Of a DNA stretch of 62,908 nt, positions 6,739 to 19,600 are shown in pieces. The stretch comes from a virus. The stretch's first letter is position 1. The number at the start of each line of letters is the position of its first letter. Made by a program: the position numbers and the translations under genes. The notes beneath the pieces are model-generated. The model ran no database searches. It had not been told where the DNA came from and was given only the letters and a program-made list of their open reading frames with translations. Location of the stretch: positions 1-62,908 of the IMG/VR virus record IMGVR_UViG_3300010885_040694. One strand, written 5' to 3'.

Positions 6739-7365
6739 ATGGCAGCACTAAAACACGTTGGTAAAATTCGTAAGACTGGAGCGAAAGTGGTAGTAGTATT
6801 TAGAACACTTCCCGGAGATCCGTACAACGCATTGGTCCTGGGTGTTACTAGTCTAAGTGATATGTACCATAACTCAATGATGCAATTGCTTGAAGACGGT
6901 CAAGGTCAACAGGCAAATGAGTTTGGAGAAGCAATGGCAACTCGCTTCTTTCCAGATGGCAGACAGATGCTGACTGCCATGCATGGCGAAGGACGACTAC
7001 AAAAAGTTGCCACTGCTGACATTGACATGACTCCGACCACATCCGATATTATTTCGTTGGATAAGTTGAACGAGTTGATTGCTGAACAGAAAGGTGTTAA
7101 GTTGGCAGATTTGGCCACTGACAAACCAAAGACGCCTGAGCCAAAAGAAACTTCTAAAGCAGAAAAAGTTGCTGCGAAAGAAAAAGCAGTAGCGGCTCCT
7201 GTGGTGGCAAGTGACGGTCCGTTAACCGACGAAGATCTGGCTCGTCAACTGCGCAGTCAAGCAGATGCTATGTTTAAAGAAGCACAGAATCTTCGTAAGC
7301 AAGCAGACGAACTTGCACCCGTTGTTAAAAAAGCAGTGAAGAAAAAAGAAGTAGCTAGTGCCTAA
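6739..7365 (+). CDS. Conserved phage hypothetical protein, 208 aa
   Basis: The N-terminal part (about 1-115) is globular, with VVVVFRTLPGDPYNALVLGV near the start and FPDGRQMLTAMHGEGRL later. The C-terminal part is a lysine/alanine/proline-rich linker (about 128-160) followed by a helical segment with alanine heptads (LRSQADAMFKEAQNLRKQADEL), probably a coiled coil. From memory, a protein with the same FRTLPGDP segment is conserved beside the previous gene in marine T4-like phages, usually without an assigned role. Its stop lies five bases inside the next reading frame. Confidence 0.65.
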   Translation: MAALKHVGKIRKTGAKVVVVFRTLPGDPYNALVLGVTSLSDMYHNSMMQLLEDGQGQQANEFGEAMATRFFPDGRQMLTAMHGEGRLQKVATADIDMTPTTSDIISLDKLNELIAEQKGVKLADLATDKPKTPEPKETSKAEKVAAKEKAVAAPVVASDGPLTDEDLARQLRSQADAMFKEAQNLRKQADELAPVVKKAVKKKEVASA

Positions 7366-7666
7366 AAAAATATTCAAGCCCGCAAAGGACGTGATCAGCC
7401 AATGGCCCGAAGTATTCGAAGATTTATATATGAATACTATGCCGGTAGATTATCTCCAATGCGTGGTTATTGAATTTAATGATGGTAGAATATGGGAGAT
7501 TGACATCACTGATCACTTAAACGATCATGATAACAAACCATTAGCAGAACGTCTAACCAAGACAATTAAAGAATATCAAAACGAAATCAAGAAGATTGAT
7601 TTTAAAATCGACATTGAACGATTAAAGAACGATGTCGAAGGTACCACTCGACGGTATTTTAAATAA
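7358..7666 (+). CDS. Conserved phage hypothetical protein, 102 aa
   Basis: It begins with GTG at 7358, overlapping the end of the upstream gene by eight bases. The protein has SQWPEVFEDLYMNTMPVDYL followed by IEFNDGRIWEIDIT, a short beta-hairpin-like unit, and an acidic-basic helical C-terminus. I do not know its function. It is the last plus-strand gene of this module. The giant minus-strand gene ends only three bases beyond its stop, so the two converge with no room for a classical terminator. Confidence 0.65.
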   Translation: MPKKIFKPAKDVISQWPEVFEDLYMNTMPVDYLQCVVIEFNDGRIWEIDITDHLNDHDNKPLAERLTKTIKEYQNEIKKIDFKIDIERLKNDVEGTTRRYFK

Positions 7667-7669
7667 CTG

Positions 7670-10600
7670 TTACCACTTAGATGCAGCAAGTCCATTGTTA
7701 GATGTTGCAAAGTAAAGATTTGTTCCACCTTGATACGCTGCTGCTCCAAAATATCCCGGATTTCCGGGACCAGTAGAGCCAGCATTAGTAAACTCAAAAC
7801 GCCAGTGTGTATATCCATTGGATACCGTGATAAGTGCATCAGCAGAATACGAGTTGAACCAGTCAGGGGCAGAGACAATAAAGTTTCCCTGACAATACAC
7901 TGAAACTGAATTATCTGCTGAACAAAATACTTTGAAATAATAAGGTCCACCATTGGTGTAAGGATAGCGTCTATAGATCATGAATGTTCCTGCAGGTGTA
8001 GCTGCGGCTGATCCGTACGCGGCTAAAGTTACTGGACTACCAATTGCAAATTCCGGAGGAAAAGATGCATCTGGGCACACAACTAATGCTGGAGACTGTA
8101 CGTCAAACGTAACAAAATTACCAAGTACTCCGTACAGATACCCATCACCTGCACTTGGGGACAAAATGGCGAGACTATTGTATGTGCCAACTGGCCCATT
8201 TGCCAAAACAGTACATGTAAGTTCCCCTTGACCATCTGAAATATATGTTTGGGGCGCAATACCAGCATAAGGCTGACCGATGCCCGGCGTTGACGAACTG
8301 TATGTGCCTGTATCGTTTGTAACACTTATAAAATAAGTAGATAACTGCATGCTACTCGGTGCGCCAGTTATTGTTATAGTAATAGTCGCTCCTTGTATTG
8401 GGGCAAGATCACTCCACGTAGCAGTTATATCTGGAACAACTGTAAAACCTATCCATATTTGATTTGATCCGCATGCAGATTCAGGAGCAGTTGTGCCGCT
8501 GGCCCATCTTCCAGATCCACCGGCAGTTGTACCACTTGTAGTGTTGGTGTACCATGCCTGTAGACCACCATCATACTTGCCAACAGGGAGTTGACCATAA
8601 AATCTGTTGCGGCCAGCTCGCCAATACTTTGTTTCGTATGAACCGTAAGTTGGGTCAGTGCCGGCCCAGGGAGCAGCAAATCCGGTTGCATCAGATGTGA
8701 AACTACTGACAGGACACAGTTTTGGATCAGTCTTCCTTGGGTTGTATTCGGCTCTTGTTTCAGCCCAAATACCACGGCCGCCGAGTCCGTAAATATCCTG
8801 ATCTTCTGTCTGAAATAACCAAAATCCACCCACAGTGTTTGGTTCCATATTATAAATCTCTGTTCTAACACGTGAATTTTTCTTAAGTGTTCCACGACTT
8901 GTATTGACTATACTAAAAGGATCTGATCCGTCAGTCCAGCCAGTGCCGGTGCTTGTGACAACACCGTTGTTTAATAATCGAAATGTGGGAACTCGAGGAA
9001 CACCAGTTACCGAAATCAGTGCAGTCTTTACACCGGCTGGGTCATTTGACGCAATTGATAAAGTAGTTAGACTGGTGCCGATATTTGAACGAGTAAAAGT
9101 ATAGGTTGTGCTTGCAGAACTGTTTGCTGCCACTGACGTTATGCTTGGTCCTGTTCTTGCAATGTTGGTTATAAAAACACCACCGTTACCAGTTACTGAA
9201 CTAATTGTCAGTGGTGCATTACCATAATTATAAAATGTTATAGTAACCTCTGAACTGGCTTTACCAACTTCGGCAGAGATACTCGACTGACTCGGTGTTG
9301 CAATTAAATTAGGAACTGCTTTGGTTGCTGTCACTGCTAGGCCAAACGAAGAAGAATTTACTGTACCAATTTTAGGATGAGTTCCTATAATACTAATAGC
9401 ACTTGTTCCCGATGCAGTATCGGTACCATAATATGAATAAGTAGCACTGGCAGTTTTTGTATAGCCGATTCCGACACCATTAGCACTGATGGTACCGGTT
9501 ATTGATCCGGCACTAGACTGAATAGAGCCTGCATAGCCCACAAAGAAACCACTCAATGTTGCAGGGGAGTTACCTGTATTGGTCAATGTAAGTGTTGTAC
9601 TTCCACTACCTGATACTCCTGATCCCCCGATAAACGAAAAACTCACACTGGGCGGGCTGGCGGTAAATGTTAGAACAACTGTAGGAGTTTGAATTTGTAC
9701 CGTAATAGTTGTTGAGGTGATCCTATATGTTGGGCCTGTCGCTGCTCCGCTACCATCAATGGTTCCCGCATTAGATACTACTTTTAACACAACCGTTGAT
9801 GATCTAGGATATTGTCCGTTACTACTACCAACAGATATTTTTAGATCAAAATTAGTACCGTTGGTAACAGTACGAGGAGTTGGTAGAGTATAGTTACCAG
9901 AAGCTTGTGTAATTATGGGATTAGGGAATCCCGTTGGAGGTAATATGGTCCATGTATCAAAAGATTGATCAGACGCTGATGTGTCAATATAAAATCCATA
10001 AATGATCAAATCAACTCCGCCGGTCAATGCTGCTGATGTGACCCTCCATGTGCCCTCAGAACCATTACCATTACCTGCAACACAGGTAAGTTCTGTACTT
10101 GGTCCAACAACAGTACCCGCAGTGTTGGTCACTGTTATGCCCGGAGTATCTGTTTTAGAACTATCAGTCACAGTGAGCGGTGTTGGTGCAGTTACTTTAT
10201 TGCCGCCGCCGCTACCGTCTGGTGATCCCACTGCCGATATGGTAAATGTTTCAGTACCTTCTGTGGCTCGATCCGGATTTGTTACAATGCTGATACTAGA
10301 TGTTGAATTGGCATAAGAACCACTGTTGTTAGAAGTTCTGGTCAATGTTTTATAACCCTGAACATTGGTTCCAGCTGTCCAACCTGTTTCAACAAAGTCA
10401 TTGAGACCTGTTGTAGTTGTAGCGGTGATTGTCCAAGTTATGGTATTGCCTGTATAATAGTTTGTTGCGGTAAAATCAAAGTAGGCAGTTACACTTTGTT
10501 CTGTAATTGTGCTGGGAGCTCGCACTGCAATAGAATAGGCAGCAGTAATATAAATTGGAGTTCCGCTTTCTGTAAATCCGTTTGATGGAGTTGACACAGG

Positions 10601-13600
10601 ATCCGTTGGGGCTGCTACATATACTGCGCCGCCTGCACCTGGACCTTTGGGCATTTTACGAGATATTGTACTGGTAAATGTACCATCAACTCCGTCATAG
10701 TTTGTTGAATTACCATCATTAAATGCATCAACAAACTCAATTTTAAATGTAATTGAAGTTGCTCCGCCTTGAGAATTATCCGCCACATCGCTTTTAGCTG
10801 TAATTCTATAATAATTTGCAGAATAGATAGGATCTGTACTGTTACGAATGTAAACTGGGCTAGTTGTATTATAGGCATTGGTTAATGCATAAAAATTAGA
10901 TTTTCCAAAAGACGGATTAGCTGCCGTAACTGCTGTTAGTAAATCATTCCATGATTGATTTTGATTTTTACCTAGATCTGGATTTTGTGTACCGCCAGAG
11001 TGAGCTGCGGTAAAATTATAAGTACTGCCAGCATTAAAGAAATACCTAGCGTCGTTGGCTGAAGTAAATGTTATAGTTGACTCGTAGTAGGCATAATTTT
11101 TCCAACCTGCGCCTGTACCCGCTGTGCCAGTATAAGATGCATATGTTTCTGTTTGCGGAGTATAGGCAACTGTGGCCAACTGGTTGGCTGCAACTGTATT
11201 TCTATTTGTATAGATGCCAGTGGCTAGAGTCTCATACGCTGAAAAAAGCACAGCAAGTTCTTTATCACTAGTAGCAACATCTGTGATGGTAGGAGCAGCA
11301 CCATTTTGATGTGTATAGGCCTTGGTAATATCTTGCCTTAACAAATCTAACTGCACCTCGGTAACTTTATTGTACTGACTTACTGGACTTGATACCGGAG
11401 TTTGTCCGTAGCCGTTGACTGCTTGCGCAGTTCCGGTAGTGCTGGTTCCCAATGCTGCCACTGTTTGTGATCGAGCACTGTTGTAGGATGTTGGAGTTAT
11501 TTTTGTTCCATATAAAGGGCTTAGATTTACAGGAGTTAGACTGGTATCATTTATGGTAACTGAACCACTGGTAGCCACTGGTGTGCCACCGCTGGTAAGA
11601 CTAATCGATGCAGTAAATGTCTCAGCTCCCTCGGTAGTAAGGTCAGCTGTCGGCGTTACTGAGAATGATCCGGAATTACCAGAAATAAAGATGTAACCAC
11701 TATTGATGCCAAAATCGCCTGCATTGGTTATTGACCAAAATATTATTGTATTATCTGTTAGACCAGTAGTGGTCACTGTAAATATCAGTGGCGTTCCTTC
11801 ATTAACCGAAGCGGCTGCTGCCGCTACTGCATAAGTGGCAGATGGTAAACTAGTGTCATTAATAGTTACACTAGAACTATAGGCTTCTTCTTTTCCTGTT
11901 ACACTTCCTGTTAGTATGCTTATTCTAAATGTTTCTGAACCTTCAGTAGTTGCATCAGCAACAGGAGTAACAAAAAATGAACCGTTACCGAGACTGTTGA
12001 TAGTAAAAAATCCGTTGGCTGCTGTTAAATCCAATGCGGTTGCTGTTCCGTCTTTGTATGCCCAATACAATGTTGTTCCGTTTGCAACATTAGTAGTAGT
12101 CACATTAAAAGTTAATGCTACTCCCTCGTTAACGGAAGTGGTAGTAGGCGCTACTGAATATGTAGGCGGAACAATTGGTGTTAGACTGGTATCATTGATA
12201 GTAACCGGGTTACTGGTCGCCACATCAGATACGCTTATGGCACTGGTTCGTATACCAACTGTAAATGTCTCTGCACCTTCAGTGGTAAAATCAGCGGTAG
12301 GGGTAACTGAGAATGTGCCTGTGTTGCTGTTAATGATAACAGTGCCCGTACTGTTAACAAAATCACCCGAATTGGTTAATACCCAGTATAACGTTGTAGG
12401 AGATGGTAGATTAGTAGTGGTCACAGTAAAGGTCAGTGCGGTACCTTCATTGACCGAAGTAACGCCCGCAGGTGGTGCAACTGCATATGTTGGGGGCGGT
12501 GTTAGACTGGTATCATTGATAGTAACTAGACTACTAGTAGCCACAGGAATGCCAGTGATTGTGCCGGTATAAATTGATGCTGTAAATGTTTCTGCGCCTT
12601 CAGTGACAATATCAGCAGTAGGGGTAACTGAGAATGTGCCTGTGTTGCTGTTAATGATAACAATGCCCGTACTGGTGGCAAAATCGCCGGTATTGGTCAC
12701 AGCCCAATTTAATTGTGTGGCGTTTGCAACATTAGTAGTGGTCACGGTGAATACCAGTGATACACCTTCATTGACTGATGTGACACCCGCTGGCGGTGCA
12801 ATTGCATATGTTGGAGAAGGAGCCATACTAGTATCATTGATAGTAATCGTGCTACTGTTAGCTACAGGAGTACCGGTGATACTACCCGTATAAATTGATA
12901 CTATAAATGTCTCCGCACCTTCGGTGACAAGATCAGCTGTTGGTATTACTGAAAATATGCCACTGCCGCTATTGATAGTAACAGTACCGGTACTAGTGGT
13001 AAAGTCGCCTGAATTGGTCAGGGCCCAATTTAATATTGTTCCATTTGTAACAAGAGTAGTGGTCACTGTGAATACCAGTGATGCACCTTCGTTAACTGAT
13101 GTAATGCCCGCTGGTGGAGCAACTGTATATGTTGGACTTCCCGGGGGTGTTAAACTAGTATCATTGATAATAGTAGCCGGTGAACTGGTGACCACCGGAG
13201 TACCAATAATACTACCCGGGCGTACCGACACAGTAAATGTTTCTGCACCTTCGGTGGTAAAATCAGCTGTTGGTGTAACAAAAAATGACCCTGCACTATT
13301 GGTAATAGGAAAACTCCCATTACTGCTACCAAAATCACCCGAATTAGTAACTGTCCAGTAGTATGTACCGGGTGGTATGTTAGATCCAGATACAGTAAAT
13401 GTCAGTGATGATCCTTCGTTAACCGAGGCAGCAGCAGGTGTAAGTATATATATTGGAGTTAGTACTGAAGCTACCGGATAACTAACTGTCCAAAATAGCT
13501 CTGTGCCAACTGGAACATTAGTAGTGGTCCAATTAAATGTTAGTGATGATCCTTCGTTAACCGAGGAAGTAGCGGAGGTAAGTGCGTATGTGGGTTGTGC

Positions 13601-16600
13601 AAGAATATCATTGATAGTAACTGCGCCACTAGTAGCCACTGGTGTGCCACCGCTGGTAAGACTAATCGATGCAGTAAATGTCTCAGTTCCTTCGGTAATA
13701 AAATCTAGCGTTGGAGTAACTAAAAAATTGCCTGCATTACTGTAAATAACAACCGTACCTGCACTAGTACTAAAATCACCGGAATTAGATACTGACCAAA
13801 ATAATTGAGTGCCGTTCGGTACATTGACTGTGGCTATGTTGAATCGTATTGCAGTACCTTCGTTAACTGTGTTACCAACAGGTGTTATTGAGTATGTGCG
13901 AGGTAAACTAGTGTCATTAATTGTAATTGGATCACTAGTGACAAATACTGTGGGTGTAACAGGCCCATTAACTGGGCTAGAAAGAATTGATACTGTAAAT
14001 GTTTCTGCGCCTTCGGTGACAAGATCAGCTGTTGGTGTGACAGAAAATACTCCGGTGTTATCAGTAACAGTAAAACTACCGTTACTAACAGCAAAGTCAC
14101 CTGGTCTAGATAATGACCAATAAAGAATTGGTGTATTTGTATATGCTTCGGCTACCTGTACAATAGTTACAGAAAACCACACCGTTGCACCTTCGTCAAC
14201 TGACATTGCAGAAGGCACAACAGACACGCTGGTAATGGCAGTACTATTATCAATAATAGCAACATAGTTACTGATAATTTTAACTTCACTAGTATAACTG
14301 GTTTCACGAATTTCTATTTTGTAGAATTCAAAACTTTCAGTTGTAAAATCTGCTCTAACAGTTCGAGTAATAGTGGCCCTATTACCTGTTATTGTGGCAG
14401 TTCCTTGATTTTGAAGATCTGTAAAATCATCAGCTGTTACTCCGGTACCTAAATAAGAATTTGTAGTCCAATACACCACAGTACCGTCTGGTGCATTAGT
14501 AGTAGTCAACACAAACGTTGATGTTGGGCTTGAATAATTGGATGATTCGTAAGTAAGCCCAGAAGTAATTGCAGGATCGCCGGTTGAAGAAAATGACACG
14601 TATGTTATCAATGATCCAATGGGTGTTAGGCTGGTATCATTGATAGTAACTGCACTACTGGTAGCTACAGGAGTACCAGCAATACTACCCGTGTAAATCG
14701 ATGCTGTAAATGTCTCCGCACCTTCAGTTTTAAGATCAGCGGTAGGGGTAACTGAGAATGTACCACTGCCGTTTATACCTGTAGTAGTAATAGTAACAGT
14801 ACTAGTACTGGTAACAAAATCACCTGCATTGGACAGAGCCCAATTTAATTGAGTTCCATTTGCAACATTGGTAGTAGTCACCGTGAATGTTAACGCGGTT
14901 CCTTCATTAACTGAAGTAGCGCCCCCTAATGGTGCAACTGCATATGTTGGACTGCCTGGAGGTGTTAAGCTAGTATCATTGATAGTAACTGCAACATATC
15001 CCACTTGATTCGAGAGTCCACTATCTGTATAGACTCTAACTGAAGTATATTCTGTGCCTTCTGTTAAAGCGTCGACTCCAATAGAGACTCCAAACGATCC
15101 AGCGCCACTGTTAATCACAAACTGTCCAGAATATGGAGAATAATCCATTGATCCTGCAACAGGTGTCTGGCCTGATGTTGGGGCGGCCATTTGCCAATAC
15201 ATTGGAGTTCCATCAGACACATTGGTTGTGGTGACTGATACGGTTACTGCACCGCCTTCGTTAACTGTAACTGACCCCGGAGACACTACATATGTTGGGA
15301 TTATTGGGGTTGTACTAGTATCTGCAATACCAATATTTCCACTCACAATCTTGACTGCACTAGTATAACTAGTTTCACGAATCTCTAATTGAAACAGTTC
15401 AGAGCCTTCGGTAAATAAATCCGCTCTAGCAGATCGAGTAATAGTAGCGGTCCCACCTCTTATTGTAGCAGCGCCTTGTAAGGTATTGTCAGTGAAGTCA
15501 TTAGCGGTTAACGTACCGCTAACACCCAATGTAGTCCAATACACCACAGTACCATCAATAGCATCGGTGGTGGTCAATGTAAATGTTGCTGTATATTGTC
15601 CTTCAAACAATACAGTATTAGCAGGACCGTAATCGGTTACACCAACCAATGAAACATATGTTATCGGAACCGGTGTTGTACTAGTATCTCCAATAGCAAT
15701 AAAGGTTGAACTACTAGTGCTAGTGATCATAACTGAGCTAGTGTAACTGGTTTCACGAATTTCTAAGCGAAATAGTTCAATTCCCTCAGTTGTTAGATCT
15801 GCTCTAGCACTTCGAGTAATAACAGCTTGGTTATTTTGTACAGTGACTGTGCCTTGGATTAGACCGTCTGTAAAGTCATCAGCAGTTATTGTACCGTAAC
15901 CAGGCTGACCCAATGTAGTCCAGTATAATATTGTACCGTTGGCAATATTGGCGGTAGTTAGTGTAAATGTTGCTGTATACTGACCTTCGTTTATATAGTA
16001 GTCAAGTGACGAATTGGTTACTCCAACAAACGATACATATGATGCCAGTGCAGATGCTGCTCTAGTCACTGTGATGGTATATGTCTTGGTAGTAGTACCA
16101 TCTTGGGCTGTGACAATTACTGTGATTGTATTTGAACCAACACTTAAAGTAATAGCACTGGAAGCAGAACCAGAAGTCACTGCAATGCCGTTGACAGTTA
16201 TGGTGGCATTTGATTCAGTGCGTGTTGGTGTAACGGTAACTGAGCTGATTGCATTTACTACAGAATCTGTATAAGTTATTGTACTCGAACTAAATGATGG
16301 GGTCAATGTTCCATTTGAGATTGTCAGTGAAGATAATGTTGCATCACTGCTCAGTGTCGGTGATGCTCTAGTCACTGTGATGGTATATGTCTTGGTAGTG
16401 CTATCTTGCGCAGTGACAATTACTGTGATTGTATTTGACCCAACATTTAAATTAATAGCACCAGAAGCAGAACCAGAAGTCACTGCAATGCCGTTGACAG
16501 TTATGGTGGCATTTGATTCAGTGCGTGTTGGTGTAACAGTGATTGAACCAACGCTGTTTGCTACAGAATTTATATACGTTATTGTACTCGAACTAAATGA

Positions 16601-19600
16601 TGGGGTCAATGTTCCATTTGAGATTGTCAGTGAAGATAATGTTGCATCACTGCTCAGTGTCGGCGAACCTCGAGTTACCGTAATAGTATATGTCTTAATA
16701 GTGCTATCTTGGGCTGTGACAATTACTGTGATTGTATTTGACCCAACATTTAAATTAATAGCACTGGAAGCAGAACCAGAAGTCACTGCAATGCCGTTGA
16801 CAGTTATGGTGGCATTTGATTCAGTGCGTGTCGGTGTAACGGTAACTGAGCTAACACTATTTGCTACCAAATTTGTATAAGTTATTGTACTTGAACTAAA
16901 TGATGGTGTCAATGTTCCATTTGAGATTGTCAGTGAAGACAGGGTAGCATCACTACTTAACGTTGGTGTTTTACTAGAATCTCCAATACCAACATAGCCA
17001 TATGTGCTAGTAGTGCTGGTAATTACAGGAGTACTGGTGTAACTGGTTTCACGAATTTCTAATTGAAATAGTTCAGATCCCTCTGTTGTTAGATCTGCTC
17101 TAGCACTTCGAGTAATAACCGCTCTGTTATTCTGTACAGTGACCGTGCCTTGGATTAGACCGTCTGTAAAGTCACTAGCGTTTACGTTATAGTCGACAGG
17201 GGCAACAGTGGTCCAATATAATGTTGTGCCATTTGGTATCCCAATAGTAATCAGTGTAAATGTTGCTGTATACTGACCCTCGGCAATATACCAATCTAAG
17301 CCAGGGGCGTCGGTTACTGCTATGAATGATACGTATGTTGCTATAACAGGAGTGATGCTGTTATCAATAATGCCAATAGATCCATCAGCACTGCTGCTGG
17401 TACTAATAGCTATTACTGGATCATTAACAGTAGGATAGCGAATCTGTAATTTAAATAATTCAGATCCCTCTGTTGTTAGGTCTGCGCTGGCAGTTCGAGT
17501 AATTATAGCAGTATTGCCCGTTATTCTAGCTGTGCCCGTTAGTGTATTATCAGTGAAATCACTTGCAGTAAGTGTACCCAGTATAGGAAGAGTTGTCCAA
17601 TAGATATCTACACCGTCCGAGACCCCTGTAGTAGTCAATGTAAATGTTGCTGTATACTGACCTTCATATATTCCGTAATTCGATGCCGGCTGATTAGTTA
17701 CACCCACAAATGATATAATATATGACGAAAAATCACTTGCTGCTGGCAGTTCAGCAGCAGCAACATTTATAGCAAATGTACTGGCAGCTGTGGTAAAATT
17801 ATGGTCCAATACTCCGGGTGTTACTGTTCCTTCTGTGACTGTGGTCGAACTCACTCTGCTTGGAGGCAAACTGTTGATAAACGGCGTTACCATGTTACTG
17901 GTCACTAGGGTGTCATTTGTGTTTTGCACAAAATAAAATTTACAACTTGACGAATTTAGTGACGTATACCATGGCCCTTGAGTTCCGTTGTAAAGATATT
18001 GATATCTAGGGCTAGCGGCAATTAGATTGGTAGTGTTTTTAGTAGAACCTGTTTGATCGCTAGGATCAGAAAATAGATTTACAGCCGTTTGCAAAGCTGA
18101 GGGTATTACAAGATCAGTATTATTATATACTAAATCCATGGGGCCGCACATGTTAAGTACTGCTTTTGGCCACTTACCAGAACTAGTTCCATACTTGCCA
18201 ACAGCCTGCACCGCAAGGTGACCACCTGCGCTTGCGCCAGCTACTATCAGTCCGTAATTAGCCACATAACTGAAAATTGTTTGCCATGATGCACTTACAG
18301 TTGCACCTGCTCCGTTTACCATACAATATCTTAAAATAGTTTCAATATCGGTGATAGCGTTAGGGTAGCCTCCTGTTCCATCTCCACCGTAGCCGTATGA
18401 CGAGGGCAATGTTAATCGATACGCACAATTCACTACTACATACCCAGCTTCGGCTATTTTGCGGATGCTAGCAGCAGGGCTGTCAGTGTCATTGTTAGTA
18501 AATGCTGCTTGGTTGGAAGTAAAACCCGTGGCACTTTTTGCACCGCCTGACCAACCACCACCGTGTATCCAAACAACTACGCCCTTGATAACTCCGCTGG
18601 GCACTAGAAGGTCCACTCGTTGTAGGAAATTATTGCCGTATGGCACTTCAGTTGTTGTGATAGTCACCGAAGTTGGGCTGGGACTAATAGTTATACTTAC
18701 AGTACTGGAAGTAGTTTGAATATTTCCGTTGTAACCACCTGTTCTCAATTGTAATGTGCTGGCACGTGTGCCGGCTGTGCCGTGACCCACTGTTCTAGTC
18801 CAGGTGGCGGTGTTGTTGTTAACTGTTAATACTTTTTGTGTGACACTGTCAACAAAGTCAGCGCTGACACTGGTTCCTGATTCTGTTAGATACACAACTG
18901 AGCCGTTGGGCACATTGGTGGTGGTTATTGTATAAGTTACAGTACCGCTAGAATTTAATGAAGCAGAACTGGCACTAATGTTAAAGGTCGGATTTGGAGC
19001 ATATAATGATAAATTTGCACTACCTTGCAAGGACCGAAAATCGTCATACGAATTTGTCGTTGCGGTGCTTTCATCTATCAATCCGGTCTTTGCTATAGAT
19101 TTAACATAACTATACATAGCTGCTGGAGTCATAGTTGGGTTAAGTTCTAATAGCGTAGCTACTACACTCACTATCTGTGGTGAGGCCATGGATGTACCAA
19201 CATAAGCGGAAACTGTATTGTCGGTACCACCTCTTGGGTCGGCTACGTCACCAAAATTATTTGTCGAAGAAACTATTCCGCTACCGGGTGCCCATATGTT
19301 AACACCAGGTCCTTTCTGCGAGCCTTGATCAGGGGGTTCATTACCCTGTTGTGATATATTTCCAACATTAAAAATATATGGTAAATTACCGGTTAGTGGT
19401 CCGAACCAAACTGATCGATTTATGTAGTAGTCACTCCCGGCATGGGTAACCTTATTGTTAAAATCTAACCCACCCGGAACATCTGTTCTTCTACCGTCAT
19501 TGGCTGCTGCAAAACTTATGTGTATTCCGTCGGCAATCGCATCTGATAAATCTGCCTGAAATGGTGCGTATGATGTGAAAACTTTTATGCCAATATCGTT

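Noticed and set aside
11916-13745. Series of plus-strand open frames opposite the Calx-beta array, with similar valine-rich proteins
   Set aside because: They are antisense shadows of the repeat array: they repeat with its period, lack ribosome sites, and their composition mirrors the minus-strand gene.
16065-16970. Regular repeats resembling a CRISPR or satellite array
   Set aside because: The 300-base period, intact reading frame and protein-level domain pattern show coding repeats, not a CRISPR array.
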